Part shown: in pieces, positions 41,255 through 51,188 of the stretch
Position numbering within the stretch: position 1 is the first letter of the stretch
How the letters are laid out: the number at the start of each line of letters is the position of its first letter
DNA from: Prevotella sp. UBA2711
Lineage (GTDB): Bacteria; Bacteroidota; Bacteroidia; Bacteroidales; Bacteroidaceae
Reading direction: 5' to 3'
NCBI GenBank assembly: GCA_002354095.1
Contig: DEKX01000019.1
Coordinates: forward strand, 235,652-299,651
DNA: 64,000 nucleotides
The notes under the pieces: generated by a model
What the model was told of the DNA's origin: nothing
Databases searched by the model: none
What the model saw: the letters and a program-made list of their open reading frames with translations, nothing else
Translations under genes and position numbers: made by a program

Positions 41255-42559
41255 ATGAATCAAAGAGACCAACAAATACTTAAAATAGCCCTTCCATCTA
41301 TCGTTTCCAATATCACTGTACCCCTTTTGGGACTGATAGATACGGCGATAGTCGGACACATGGGCGATGCTGCATACATTGGAGCTGTAGCCGTAGGTTC
41401 TATGATATTCAGTTTGGTGTATTGGATGTTTGGTTTTCTTCGGATGGGTACCAGTGGGATGACGGCGCAGGCTCGTGGCAGGCGCGATCTGGCGGGAGTC
41501 GTCAGTTTATTGACGCGCTCGTTGGTAGTCTCGTCGGTTATTTCCCTTTCTGTTATCGTCTTGCAATATCCGTTGCGCGAAATGATACTTTGGCTCATCG
41601 GTCCTACCAGCGATGTGCGCAGTTTGGCAGTTACCTATTTTAATATAGTGGTATGGGGAGCTCCGGCAGTATTAGGCGTCTATTCCCTCAGCGGGTGGTT
41701 AGTAGGTATGCAGAATTCGCGTATCCCCATGTTTGTTTCCATCATGCAGAACGTCGTGAATATCATTGCTTCACTCTGTCTGGTTTATGGGTTGGGAATG
41801 AAGGTTGAGGGGGTGGCACTGGGTACCGTCATTGCGCAGTATGCAGGTCTTCTGATGGCTATGCTCCTGTGGTATCGGTATTATCGCCGTCTGATGTGTT
41901 GGAGGGTGTCCTTGCTCAAAGAGAAATTAGCCGATTGGCTTGCTTTCTTTCGCGTCAATCGCGACATCTTTCTCCGAACGGTCTTTCTGGTATCAGTCAA
42001 TCTTTATTTCACCTCAGCAGGAGCCCGTCAGGGAGCCGTCATTCTGGCGGTCAATACCATGTTGATGCAGCTTTACCTGTTCTTTTCTTATTTTTTGGAT
42101 GGTTTTGCCAATGCCGGTGAAGCACTGGGAGGCAGGTATTGGGGGGCCCGCAATATGACAGCCTATCATGAAGTCATTCGTCGGCTGTTTGTATGGGGTG
42201 CGGCTATGGTCGTCCTCTTTACTGTGACGTATGTGGTGGGAGGAATGCCTTTCCTTCGCCTGTTGACAGACGAGCCTCACGTGGTGGAAGCCTCTCGTGA
42301 GTATGTGTGGTGGGCTTATCTGATTCCCTTAGCCGGTGTGGCAGCATTCATATGGGACGGTGTGTTTATCGGCATTACGGCAACACGCGGAATGCTGGTG
42401 TCTTCCATGATCGCAACATGCATTTTCTTCGCAGGCGTGACGGGGCTGATGGGCTGGATGGGCAATCATGGGCTATGGCTCTCGATGATATTATTTTTGG
42501 CTGCCCGTGGGGGCGTTCAGACCTATCTGTATCATCGAACTCTTTCTATAAATCCCTAA
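41255..42559 (+). CDS. MATE family multidrug/cation antiporter (NorM/DinF-like)
   Basis: The inner-membrane exporter has 434 residues and twelve predicted hydrophobic helices in two MatE halves. The ALPSIVSNITVPLLGLIDTAIVGHMG opening and the FLRMGTSGMTAQARGR loop are typical, and the second half begins near DIFLRTVFLVSVNLYF. Substrates are usually cationic drugs or metabolites exchanged for H+ or Na+. The start is placed at the ATG at 41255 because the promoter -7 element sits just upstream; the upstream extension (MFIFCRKDSK..) is AT-rich leader. It is separated from the A2M gene by 76 nt containing a promoter, so it is probably monocistronic. Confidence 0.9.
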   Translation: MNQRDQQILKIALPSIVSNITVPLLGLIDTAIVGHMGDAAYIGAVAVGSMIFSLVYWMFGFLRMGTSGMTAQARGRRDLAGVVSLLTRSLVVSSVISLSVIVLQYPLREMILWLIGPTSDVRSLAVTYFNIVVWGAPAVLGVYSLSGWLVGMQNSRIPMFVSIMQNVVNIIASLCLVYGLGMKVEGVALGTVIAQYAGLLMAMLLWYRYYRRLMCWRVSLLKEKLADWLAFFRVNRDIFLRTVFLVSVNLYFTSAGARQGAVILAVNTMLMQLYLFFSYFLDGFANAGEALGGRYWGARNMTAYHEVIRRLFVWGAAMVVLFTVTYVVGGMPFLRLLTDEPHVVEASREYVWWAYLIPLAGVAAFIWDGVFIGITATRGMLVSSMIATCIFFAGVTGLMGWMGNHGLWLSMILFLAARGGVQTYLYHRTLSINP

Positions 42560-42597
42560 ATCCTGTTAAAGGACTTGGTTGTTAAGTATATTTCTTT

Positions 42598-42606
42598 TAC
42601 CTTTGC
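42598..42606 (+). promoter_or_regulatory. Promoter -7 element of the A2M-DUF1573-meaB-ispH operon
   Basis: TACCTTTGC followed by ATAT, 29 nt before the ATG at 42636. Confidence 0.7.
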
Positions 42607-42635
42607 ATATTGGTAAACTTTAAAATGAATGCGAT

Positions 42636-45600
42636 ATGAGACAGAAAGTTCTAACCATTATTGCAGTGCTAATATTCATGCCTATGTGGATGTTTGGACA
42701 AAGTTACAACGAGTTGTGGGACAAAGTAAAGGAAGCTGAAAAGAAAGATCTTCCTAAGACCATGATTACCCATCTGACGGCTATTGAGCAGAAAGCCGCT
42801 AAGGGGAAGGACTATGGAATGTTGTTGAAAGCAACTCTCTATCGTTCTAAGATGCAGGCAGAGATAGCCCCCGATTCGCTGGCTCCTGCCGTGGAGCGTT
42901 TGGCACAGCAAGAACAGCAGGCTAAGGATGTGGTGTTGAAGGCGGTTTATGCCACTATCCTTTATCGTGTCTATGCCGATAATCCGCAGCTTTCAGAAAA
43001 CAGGGAAGAACTGCTGGCTCAGTATCGCCAAACGGCACTTGCGTCGCCCAAGGCTTTGGCTAAAGCCAAGACGGATCAATATGTGCCTTTTGTAGAAACA
43101 GCCGACGACAGTGAAATCTATGGACATGACATCCTGCATATCATCGGTATGGAGTTTGATGCCTGGCAGTTGATGCACGACTACTATCGGAAAGCAGGAA
43201 ACAGGCGTGCTGCCTGTCTGACGGCTTTGGAAATACTCAAGCAGGAACCGAAGTCAGGTGTAGAGAAACTGGCGGGAAGCAAATATATAGCACGCTTGGA
43301 TTCGCTGATTCAGGAATATCGTGATGTTGACGAGGCAGGTGAAATAGCTTTGGAGCGCTATAGTTATATGGACAGTCATACCAAAGCGACACCGGCTGAG
43401 AAGATGGCATACTTGGATGAAGCTATACAGAAGTGGGGCAACTGGAAAAGAATAGCCCAACTGAAGAATAGCAGGAGTCTGCTGATTTCCTCCAAGTTCA
43501 TTGCCGAGATACCTTCGCGAGTACAACCTTCACAGAAGTCTCAGATGATAGAGCTGACAGGCTTGCGCCATCTGTCTTCACTCAGTATGAAGGTCTATCG
43601 CACCAAGTTGAAAGGTAACCATGACTATAGCCTGAATTATCAGAAGGACTTGGATAAAATAATGGCAGGTGCCGTTGAGGTGAAAGAGGCATTCCAAAAG
43701 CGCGACTTCCCTTTCTACGAGGAATATACCCATTTCTCCGATTCTATTCCGCTGATAGGTCTTCCGTACGGTGTCTATGTGCTGGAGTTCTCCACCGACC
43801 CTGGCACGGGCGTTCATCGTGTGTTCTATTATGTGACTGATTTGAGACTCATGGCCGTTGGCCCTTCCAGTGGTACCGTCCGTTACATCGTAGTCAATTC
43901 AGAAACGGGTCAGCCTGTAAGTGGAGCCAATGTGAAAATATACACGTCCAGATCTGATGATAAAAAGAATCAACTGAACCTGACGACGAATGCCGAAGGC
44001 GAAGTCAGTCACCATTTTGAAAATAACAGCTGGCATAATATCTTTGTATCAACGAACGATGACATAGCCTGTCCGAGTACCAGTGGCAGTGCCGGCTACT
44101 CCTTTAACGACGACAAGAGTCGCAAGGAGTACACCCGCATTTACACAGACAGGGCTATCTACCGTCCAGGGCAGACCGTCCACATGGCAGCCATTATCTA
44201 TGCCAGGGAGAATTATACGGAACTAAGCACCGTGGAAGGTAAAGAAGTGACAGCTCAGTTGCGCGATGCCAATTATAAGGTCATAGCCGAGCAACGGCTC
44301 ACTACCGACCGCTTCGGAAAGTGTTCTGCCTCGTTTACATTGCCTACAGGCGTGAGAAACGGTAATTTCACATTGCGTTTGAATGGTGCTTCGGAAAGTT
44401 TCCGTGTCGAGGAATACAAGCGTCCTACCTTCGAACTTTCATTCTCTGAATATAAAGAACTGTATAAAGCCGGCGACACGCTGACAATTCATGGTAAAGC
44501 CATGAGTTATGCAGGGGTGCCCGTGCAGGAAGCCAAAGTGCAATACACGGTGCGTCGTAAGATAGCCTACTGGTGGTTGAGCTATTCATGGTACTGGGGC
44601 AGTGGCTATCTGGGCACTCACAATGATTCGGATGATATTTTCTCGGGCGAGACGGTGACGAAAGACGATGGTTCGTTTGACGTGAAGATGCCGATGATTC
44701 TGCCGGAAGGAGTTGGCGACCGTCCGATGTTCTATACATTCCAGGTGGTGGCTAATGTCACCGATCAAGCAGGCGAAACCCATAGCGGTTCGCAGAGTAT
44801 TTCCTTAGGTACCAAGCCGACGTCACTCTCCTGCAATGTTCCCCAGCGTATCCGTATAGACGAAATCAAACCCGTTTCTTTCTATCGCCGTAATGCGGCT
44901 GGTAACGAGATTGAGGGTACTGTTCGTTATCGTATTGACGAAGGCGTTTGGAAGGAGTGTGCCGCCAATACCCCAATCGATGTCCTGAGTAAGGATTTAA
45001 CCAGTGGCAGACACCGCTTAGAGGCCGCTTGCGAAGGCGATTCTATCGATATGAAGTTTGTGGTGTTCAGTTTGGAGGATAAGAAACCTGCCATTGAGAC
45101 CAAAGACTGGTTCTATATCAGCGATAGCAGTTTCCCTGCTGACGGCAAACCAGTCACCGTACAAGTAGGTTCTTCCGACCCCGATTTGTATATAGCTTAC
45201 GAGATTATCTCCGGTAAGACCGTACTGGAGGAAGGATTCATCCGTGAGAGCCAGTCGCTGTATAACCGGAAGTTTACTTATAAAGAGTCATATACAAATG
45301 GTCTGCTGATTACCTTTGCCTGGGTGAAGAACGGTGTTTGTTACCATCATACAGAGACTATCCGCCGCCCATTGCCTGACAAGTCGCTGAAGCTGAAGTG
45401 GGAGACCTTCCGCGACCGGCTGAAACCAGGTCAGCAGGAAGAATGGCGACTGAGCATCAGGGATAAGAACGGAAAACCTGCCGATGCCCAGTTGATGGCC
45501 GTCCTCTATGATAAGAGCCTCGACCAGTTGGAAAGTCACTATTGGGGACTCTATCCGAATATGTCTGTTTCCTATCCTTATACCTCTTGGACAACGATGG

Positions 45601-48155
45601 GATTCGGTGGTACATCAACCAATGGTTCCCAGAAGGTCAAGACACTCTCTGTTCCTCAGTTCAGGTTCAGTCATTTCGACCATAGCAGTTATCCGGAGCG
45701 CCTTTATATTATAGGTTATGGCTATGCAGGCAGAGGACGGGTGTTGATGCGTGCCAATGCCGTTGAAGATGGCGCGGTGGAAAGCATGGCAATGGCTGTT
45801 CCTATGGAAAAATCAATGGCAATGGAGGAATCTGCTGAAGCCAAAGAGGAAGTTGCCGATGAAGCCGCTCCTCTTAAAGAGAAGGAGCCCCAGGAAGAGG
45901 AGTCAGTGCAGTTGCGTGAAAATATGCAGGAGACAGCCTTCTTCTACCCCGCACTGCAGGCAGATAAGAACGGAAAGGTTATCTTGAAATTCACGCTGCC
46001 TGAGAGTCTTACCACTTGGCGCTTTATGAGTGTAGCACATACCACCGATATCCATGCGGGAACACTGAGTGGTGAGACGGTGGCTCAGAAAGATGTGATG
46101 CTGCAACCCAATATGCCTCGCTTCATCCGTATGGGCGATCAGGCCCAGTTGTCTGCCCGTATCTTTAATATCAGCGAACAGCCACAGAGTGGTACTGCTG
46201 TGTTGGAAATGATAGACCCCGAGACGGAAAAGGTAGTTTATACTGCTCAGCAATCCTTTGCTGTAGAAGCAGGAAAGACGGGACATGTTACCTTCGACTA
46301 TCAGCCCTCCGACCAGTACTCGCTGCTGATATGCCGTATGTCTGCCAAGGGTGAGACCTTCTCGGATGGCGAACAGCATTACGTGCCCATTCTGCCTGAT
46401 AAGGAGCGCGTCACTAAGACCGTGCCTTTCACCCAGCATGAACCCGGTGTGAAGACCATCGACCTGACCAGTTTAATTCCTGTAGGAACTACCCAGCAGA
46501 AGCTGACCGTAGAGTACACCAATAATCCTGCTTGGCTGATGGTGCAGTCGTTGGCAACCCTCGGACAGCCCTCAGAAATCAGTGCCATTGACCAGGCGGC
46601 TTCTTATTATTCCAATATGTTGGCAAAGACCATTCTCGACCAGACACCCAAGGCTAAGAATGTATTTGAACAATGGCGGCGTGAAACGGGGACAGAAACC
46701 TCGTTGCATAGCAATTTGCAGAAGAATCAGGAGCTGAAGGACATCATATTGGCAGAAACACCTTGGGTGAATGCTGCCGACAGGGAATCTGAACAGAAAC
46801 AGCGTTTGGCTGATTTCTTCGACGAGAATATGATCAGCAACCGTCTCTCTACCGCTTTGGGTAAGCTGGAGAACCTGCAACAAGGCGATGGAGGCTTCTC
46901 GTGGTATCCTGGTATGCCGTCCAGCCAATCCATCACCATGGGTGTGGCAGAAATGATGGCTCGTCTGCAAGTGATGACGAAGACATCGGTAGATGCCTCC
47001 TTGTTGCAGGAGCGTGCCATGACGTTCTTGGATCTTGAAATCATCAAGTTGGTGGATGATATGAAAGCATGGGAGAAAAAAGGCTACAAGCCGTCCTTCC
47101 CCACCTTCGTTGCCTTGCGGTGGTTGTATGTCAATGCTATTTCCAAGCGCAAATTAAATAAGAAAGCAGATGATGCCAGAAATTATCTGATGCCGCTGTT
47201 GAAGAAGGATATCAAGAATCAGAGCATTTATGAGAAAGCACTGACCACCATTATCCTCCATCAGTATGGCGACGTGCAGACAGCTCGTGAGTACGTTCAG
47301 AGCCTGAAGGAATACACCGTCTTCACCGAAGAGATGGGACGCTATTACGACACCCGCCGTGCCGGTTACTCTTGGTACAGCTATAAGATACCGACAGAGG
47401 TGGCTGCCATTGAGGCTATCAAATATGCTACTCCCGAAGATACCCAAACCGTTGACGAAATGCGCCGTTGGCTGTTGCAGGAGAAGAAGACACAGATGTG
47501 GGATACGCCTATCAGCAGTGTCAATGCCATCTATGCGTTCCTCTTCGACCGGTCGAATCTGTTAGCCGCTCAGGAGCCTACCGTTTTGGCTATCGACGGC
47601 ACACCACTCGAATTGCCTCAGGCAACAGCCGGTATCGGTTATGTGAAGACCGCCATCCACGAGCCTAAGGGTAAGGAGTTTACTGCCACCAAGACCTCCA
47701 CAGGAACCTCTTGGGGTGCTGTCTATGCACAGTACTTCCAGCAGACGTCTGATATTGAACAGTCGGAGAGTGGCATCATCGTGAAGCGTGAAATACGGAC
47801 GGCTAATGGTCAGCCGCTAACTGCTCCATTGAAGGTAGGCGACCGCATCAAGGTGCGCATCCTCATTGAGGTGTCGCGCGACTTGGATTTCGTTCAGGTA
47901 TTAGACCGTCGTGCTGCTTGCATGGAACCCGTTCACCAGTTGTCGGGCTATCGCAATGGAGCCTACTGCTCGCCCAAGGACTTCTCTACCAATTACTATT
48001 TCTACGGATTGGCTAAGGGAAAGCATGTGGTAGAGACAGATTATTACATCGACCGTGCCGGCACTTACGAAACGGGTACTTGCACCGTGCAGTGTGCTTA
48101 CTCTCCAGAGTATCGTGCCACCACGAAGTCGGCGAAATTGATAATTACAGAATGA
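42636..48155 (+). CDS. Alpha-2-macroglobulin family protein without thioester motif
   Basis: The protein has 1839 residues with a signal peptide (to about 21, WMFGQ). After a helical N-terminal region (to about 300) come macroglobulin beta domains, including an MG2-like strand YTRIYTDRAIYRPGQTVHMAA and a Glu-rich bait-like linker (about 1040-1095). QETAFFYPALQADKNGKV.LKFTLPESLTTWRF opens the ANA/A2M domain, and an (alpha/alpha)6 thioester-domain barrel and C-terminal MG10-like domain follow. The usual C-x-E-Q thioester is replaced by SAIDQ near 1316-1320, so covalent trapping is unlikely. It is exported. Role inferred: protease trapping or surface and peptidoglycan maintenance. It starts a four-gene operon. 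Confidence 0.9.
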   Translation: MRQKVLTIIAVLIFMPMWMFGQSYNELWDKVKEAEKKDLPKTMITHLTAIEQKAAKGKDYGMLLKATLYRSKMQAEIAPDSLAPAVERLAQQEQQAKDVVLKAVYATILYRVYADNPQLSENREELLAQYRQTALASPKALAKAKTDQYVPFVETADDSEIYGHDILHIIGMEFDAWQLMHDYYRKAGNRRAACLTALEILKQEPKSGVEKLAGSKYIARLDSLIQEYRDVDEAGEIALERYSYMDSHTKATPAEKMAYLDEAIQKWGNWKRIAQLKNSRSLLISSKFIAEIPSRVQPSQKSQMIELTGLRHLSSLSMKVYRTKLKGNHDYSLNYQKDLDKIMAGAVEVKEAFQKRDFPFYEEYTHFSDSIPLIGLPYGVYVLEFSTDPGTGVHRVFYYVTDLRLMAVGPSSGTVRYIVVNSETGQPVSGANVKIYTSRSDDKKNQLNLTTNAEGEVSHHFENNSWHNIFVSTNDDIACPSTSGSAGYSFNDDKSRKEYTRIYTDRAIYRPGQTVHMAAIIYARENYTELSTVEGKEVTAQLRDANYKVIAEQRLTTDRFGKCSASFTLPTGVRNGNFTLRLNGASESFRVEEYKRPTFELSFSEYKELYKAGDTLTIHGKAMSYAGVPVQEAKVQYTVRRKIAYWWLSYSWYWGSGYLGTHNDSDDIFSGETVTKDDGSFDVKMPMILPEGVGDRPMFYTFQVVANVTDQAGETHSGSQSISLGTKPTSLSCNVPQRIRIDEIKPVSFYRRNAAGNEIEGTVRYRIDEGVWKECAANTPIDVLSKDLTSGRHRLEAACEGDSIDMKFVVFSLEDKKPAIETKDWFYISDSSFPADGKPVTVQVGSSDPDLYIAYEIISGKTVLEEGFIRESQSLYNRKFTYKESYTNGLLITFAWVKNGVCYHHTETIRRPLPDKSLKLKWETFRDRLKPGQQEEWRLSIRDKNGKPADAQLMAVLYDKSLDQLESHYWGLYPNMSVSYPYTSWTTMGFGGTSTNGSQKVKTLSVPQFRFSHFDHSSYPERLYIIGYGYAGRGRVLMRANAVEDGAVESMAMAVPMEKSMAMEESAEAKEEVADEAAPLKEKEPQEEESVQLRENMQETAFFYPALQADKNGKVILKFTLPESLTTWRFMSVAHTTDIHAGTLSGETVAQKDVMLQPNMPRFIRMGDQAQLSARIFNISEQPQSGTAVLEMIDPETEKVVYTAQQSFAVEAGKTGHVTFDYQPSDQYSLLICRMSAKGETFSDGEQHYVPILPDKERVTKTVPFTQHEPGVKTIDLTSLIPVGTTQQKLTVEYTNNPAWLMVQSLATLGQPSEISAIDQAASYYSNMLAKTILDQTPKAKNVFEQWRRETGTETSLHSNLQKNQELKDIILAETPWVNAADRESEQKQRLADFFDENMISNRLSTALGKLENLQQGDGGFSWYPGMPSSQSITMGVAEMMARLQVMTKTSVDASLLQERAMTFLDLEIIKLVDDMKAWEKKGYKPSFPTFVALRWLYVNAISKRKLNKKADDARNYLMPLLKKDIKNQSIYEKALTTIILHQYGDVQTAREYVQSLKEYTVFTEEMGRYYDTRRAGYSWYSYKIPTEVAAIEAIKYATPEDTQTVDEMRRWLLQEKKTQMWDTPISSVNAIYAFLFDRSNLLAAQEPTVLAIDGTPLELPQATAGIGYVKTAIHEPKGKEFTATKTSTGTSWGAVYAQYFQQTSDIEQSESGIIVKREIRTANGQPLTAPLKVGDRIKVRILIEVSRDLDFVQVLDRRAACMEPVHQLSGYRNGAYCSPKDFSTNYYFYGLAKGKHVVETDYYIDRAGTYETGTCTVQCAYSPEYRATTKSAKLIITE

Positions 48156-49216
48156 TGAAAACAAAAAATAGTATCTTAGCACTGCTGATGTTGGCAGTAC
48201 TGCCAGTATCGGCTCAGAAACTGATAGCAGAAAAAACAACAATCGATGTAGGCAAGACGGGTTTTCAACAACCCGTCACTGCCGTGTTTGAATTTCGCAA
48301 CAAGGGAGTCAGCCGCCTGAAAATCGAGCAGGTGGCTCCTGATTGCTATTGTACGGTGGTGGAATATCCAAAGACGGTCATCAGTAAGGGCGAGAAGTTC
48401 CAAATCAAGATGACCTACGATGCCAAGCAGTTGGGGCATTTCGACAAGCAGGCAGCCGTCATCTCCAATGGCACCACCAATCCCATCTATATCCGTATGA
48501 AGGGTGTCGTATTGGAAGAAGTGCAGGATTTCTCAGGTTCTTATCCGTTGGAGATAGGTACCCTTCGGGTGGATGCCAACGAATTGGAGTTCGACGATGT
48601 CAATAAGGGCGAGAAGCCTGTCCAGCAGATACATATTTATAATGACGGAACCAGTGTGGCTCGTCCTAATTTGATGCATCTGCCTTCCTACCTCTCGGCA
48701 ACGATGGCTCCTGAGGTGATTGCGCCAGGTCGTTCAGGTACGATGACCGTTACCCTCAACTCCAATCTCGTTTCCGACTATGGGTTGACGCAGGCATCTA
48801 TCTACCTGGCGGCTAACCCTGGCGATAAAGCTACCAAAGACAATCTGATAGGCGTTTCTACCGTATTGCTGCCTTCGTTTGCCAAGATGTCGGCGACGCA
48901 GAAAATGTACGCTCCTAAGATGTATCTCTCCAGCGAACAGGTGGATATCGTCTTCGATGGTAAGTCGAAGCGCAAGGCAGAGATTCAGATTTCCAATACA
49001 GGAAGCACACCGCTGAAGATTACATCCCTCCAGATGTTTACGGACGGATTGAAGATATCCTTGGGTAAGAGTACGCTCCAGGCAGGGGAATCTACCAAAT
49101 TGAAGATTACTGCCCAGCGCAATCAGTTGCTGAAAGCGCGCACCAAACCCCGTATCCTCATGATTACCAACGACCCCGATAAATCGAAGGTCGTTATCAC
49201 CATCAATGCAAAATAA
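48152..49216 (+). CDS. DUF1573 domain protein (354 aa)
   Basis: The start is the ATG at 48152, which overlaps the A2M stop (ATGA). The longer frame upstream is inside the A2M gene. A signal peptide (about 1-20, LPVSAQ) is followed by several immunoglobulin-like beta-sandwiches. The first, FEFRNKGVSRLKIEQVAPDCYCTVVEYP, is typical of DUF1573, with the paired Cys. Later repeats have IQISNTGSTPLKITSLQ strands. DUF1573 proteins are exported, Ig-like (ASPM/SPD-2/Hydin-related) and of unknown role. Tight coupling suggests it works with the A2M-like protein outside the cytoplasm. Confidence 0.85.
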   Translation: MMKTKNSILALLMLAVLPVSAQKLIAEKTTIDVGKTGFQQPVTAVFEFRNKGVSRLKIEQVAPDCYCTVVEYPKTVISKGEKFQIKMTYDAKQLGHFDKQAAVISNGTTNPIYIRMKGVVLEEVQDFSGSYPLEIGTLRVDANELEFDDVNKGEKPVQQIHIYNDGTSVARPNLMHLPSYLSATMAPEVIAPGRSGTMTVTLNSNLVSDYGLTQASIYLAANPGDKATKDNLIGVSTVLLPSFAKMSATQKMYAPKMYLSSEQVDIVFDGKSKRKAEIQISNTGSTPLKITSLQMFTDGLKISLGKSTLQAGESTKLKITAQRNQLLKARTKPRILMITNDPDKSKVVITINAK

Positions 49217-49219
49217 ACC

Positions 49220-50335
49220 ATGGAACATCCAGAAAACAGCTCAGAATACGCAGGACTGCAAGTGAATAGTGGGGTAGAGCAGCCCTCCATTGTGAACCCC
49301 TATCTGAATCGGCGTCGCGTCAAGCGTCGTGAACTCTCTGTGGCAGAAATGGTCGAAGGCATCGTCAAAGGCGATGTCACCATCCTTTCGCAGGCAGTCA
49401 CCTTGGTGGAGAGTGTGAACCCCGATCATCAGGCAAAGGCACAGGAAGTCATCAACAAGTGTCTGCCCTATAGCGGCAACAGTATCCGTGTGGGTATCAG
49501 TGGTGTGCCTGGTGCAGGCAAATCGACCAGTATCGACGAGTTTGGCGTGCATGTGCTGAAGGAGAAAGGTGGCAAACTGGCAGTACTGGCTATTGACCCC
49601 AGTTCCGAGCGCTCGAAGGGCAGTATTCTGGGTGATAAGACGCGCATGGAGAAACTCTCCGTTCATCCCGATTCCTTCATCCGTCCCAGTCCTACGGCGG
49701 GTTCGCTGGGTGGTGTGGCTCGTAAGACGCGTGAGACCATCGTGTTATGCGAGGCTGCTGGTTTCGACAAGATATTCGTGGAGACTGTCGGTGTAGGACA
49801 GAGCGAAACGGCGTGCCATTCGATGGTCGATTTCTTCCTGCTCATCCAATTGGCAGGTACCGGCGACGAGTTGCAGGGCATCAAGCGCGGCATTATGGAG
49901 ATTAGCGATGGTATCGTCATCAATAAGTGCGATGGCGAGAATGTGGATAAGTGTCAGATGGCAGCTACCAATTTCCGCAATGCGCTCCATTTCTTCCCCA
50001 TGCCTGAGAGTGGTTGGCTGCCCAAGGTGTTGTGCTATAGCGGCTTCTATGGCATCGGCATCAAGGAGGTGTGGGATATGATTTACCAATACATTGATTT
50101 CGTCAAGCAGAACGGCTATTTCGACTATCGCCGCAATGAGCAGGCCAAGTATTGGATGTATGAGACCATCAACGAGCAATTGCGTCTCAGTTTCTATAAT
50201 AATCCGTTCATCGAACAGCAGTTGCAAGCGGCTGAGCGTTCCGTGCTGGCTGGCGAACAAACCAGTTTTATGGCTGCCCACCATCTGTTGGATGAATATT
50301 TTAATCAGTTGAAACATGTTTCAGATAGAGATTGA
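49220..50335 (+). CDS. meaB: Methylmalonyl-CoA mutase-associated GTPase MeaB
   Basis: MeaB is a 371-residue G3E-family GTPase that protects and reloads adenosylcobalamin on methylmalonyl-CoA mutase, part of the succinate-propionate pathway. P-loop GVPGAGKST (95-103), the DPSSERSKGSILGDKTRM switch region, VETVGVGQSE and base-specificity NKCD are present, followed by a C-terminal dimerisation arm. It starts 3 nt after DUF1573 and overlaps ispH by 20 nt. The mutase genes are not in this window. The operon mix (A2M, DUF1573, meaB, ispH) is not functionally obvious. Confidence 0.95.
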   Translation: MEHPENSSEYAGLQVNSGVEQPSIVNPYLNRRRVKRRELSVAEMVEGIVKGDVTILSQAVTLVESVNPDHQAKAQEVINKCLPYSGNSIRVGISGVPGAGKSTSIDEFGVHVLKEKGGKLAVLAIDPSSERSKGSILGDKTRMEKLSVHPDSFIRPSPTAGSLGGVARKTRETIVLCEAAGFDKIFVETVGVGQSETACHSMVDFFLLIQLAGTGDELQGIKRGIMEISDGIVINKCDGENVDKCQMAATNFRNALHFFPMPESGWLPKVLCYSGFYGIGIKEVWDMIYQYIDFVKQNGYFDYRRNEQAKYWMYETINEQLRLSFYNNPFIEQQLQAAERSVLAGEQTSFMAAHHLLDEYFNQLKHVSDRD

Positions 50336-51185
50336 TAGCGGTAGCGGCTTCTGTTTCGGTGTGACTACCGCTATCCAGAAGGCGGAGGAGGAATTGGCAA
50401 AAGGCAACACCCTTTATTGTTTGGGTGATATCGTGCATAACGGGATGGAGTGCGACCGCCTGCGCCAAATGGGACTGATCACCATCAACCACGACGAGAT
50501 GCGCCAGTTGCGCGACGTCAAAGTGCTGCTTCGTGCTCATGGCGAGCCCCCTGCCACTTACGAACTGGCACGCCAGAACCACATTGAGATTATCGATGCC
50601 ACGTGTCCTGTGGTGCTGCAACTGCAGAAGAAAATCAAGCGCCAGTTTGAGGCCAATAGCCAACAGCCGACAGCCAACAGCCAGATAGTCATCTTTGGTA
50701 AGAATGGTCATGCAGAGGTGTTGGGATTGGTGGGACAGACACAATCCACGGCTATCGTCATTGAGAGCTTTGAGGACGTCAGGAAGCTCGATTTCTCACG
50801 TGATATCTATCTCTATTCCCAAACCACGAAGTCGCTCGACGAGTTCCAGCGCATCATTGAGTACATTCGCCAACACATGTCGCCTGAAGCCACTTTCAAG
50901 AGTTTCGACACCATCTGCCGTAATGTGGCTAACCGCATGCCCAATATCACGCAGTTTGCCAAGCGCCACGACTTGGTGCTCTTCGTCTGTGGGCGGAAGA
51001 GTAGTAACGGGCGCGTACTTTATAATGAGTGCTTACGGGTGAACGGCAATACCCATCTGATTGAGGGCCCTGCCGAGATTGACGCCTCCTGGCTTCGGGA
51101 TGTGAAGACTATAGGCATCTGCGGTGCCACCAGCACACCGAAGTGGCTGATGGAACAGTGTCGCGATGCTATTCTGCAGATGTAG
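50316..51185 (+). CDS. ispH: 4-hydroxy-3-methylbut-2-enyl diphosphate reductase
   Basis: IspH is the last enzyme of the non-mevalonate isoprenoid pathway, a 4Fe-4S protein making IPP and DMAPP. The three cluster ligands are Cys13 (GFCFGV), Cys97 (DATCPVV) and Cys201 (TICRNVANR). VLLRAHGEPP and GICGATSTP are also conserved. Residues about 113-123 (ANSQQPTANSQ) are encoded by a heptanucleotide tract (50653-50687). They lie in a loop before QIVIFGKNGHAE, making the Cys97-Cys201 interval slightly longer than in E. coli. The overlap with meaB implies coupled translation. Confidence 0.96.
   Translation: MFQIEIDSGSGFCFGVTTAIQKAEEELAKGNTLYCLGDIVHNGMECDRLRQMGLITINHDEMRQLRDVKVLLRAHGEPPATYELARQNHIEIIDATCPVVLQLQKKIKRQFEANSQQPTANSQIVIFGKNGHAEVLGLVGQTQSTAIVIESFEDVRKLDFSRDIYLYSQTTKSLDEFQRIIEYIRQHMSPEATFKSFDTICRNVANRMPNITQFAKRHDLVLFVCGRKSSNGRVLYNECLRVNGNTHLIEGPAEIDASWLRDVKTIGICGATSTPKWLMEQCRDAILQM
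50653..50687. repeat. Heptanucleotide tract inside ispH (5 units)
   Basis: Five consecutive 7-nt units of the CCAACAG type lie in frame within ispH and encode a Gln/Ser/Asn/Pro-rich loop. Confidence 0.8.
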
Positions 51186-51188
51186 TGT

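Noticed and set aside
48080..48151. Extended N-terminus of the DUF1573 protein
   Set aside because: The extension lies within the A2M gene, and the signal peptide begins only at the ATG overlapping the A2M stop.
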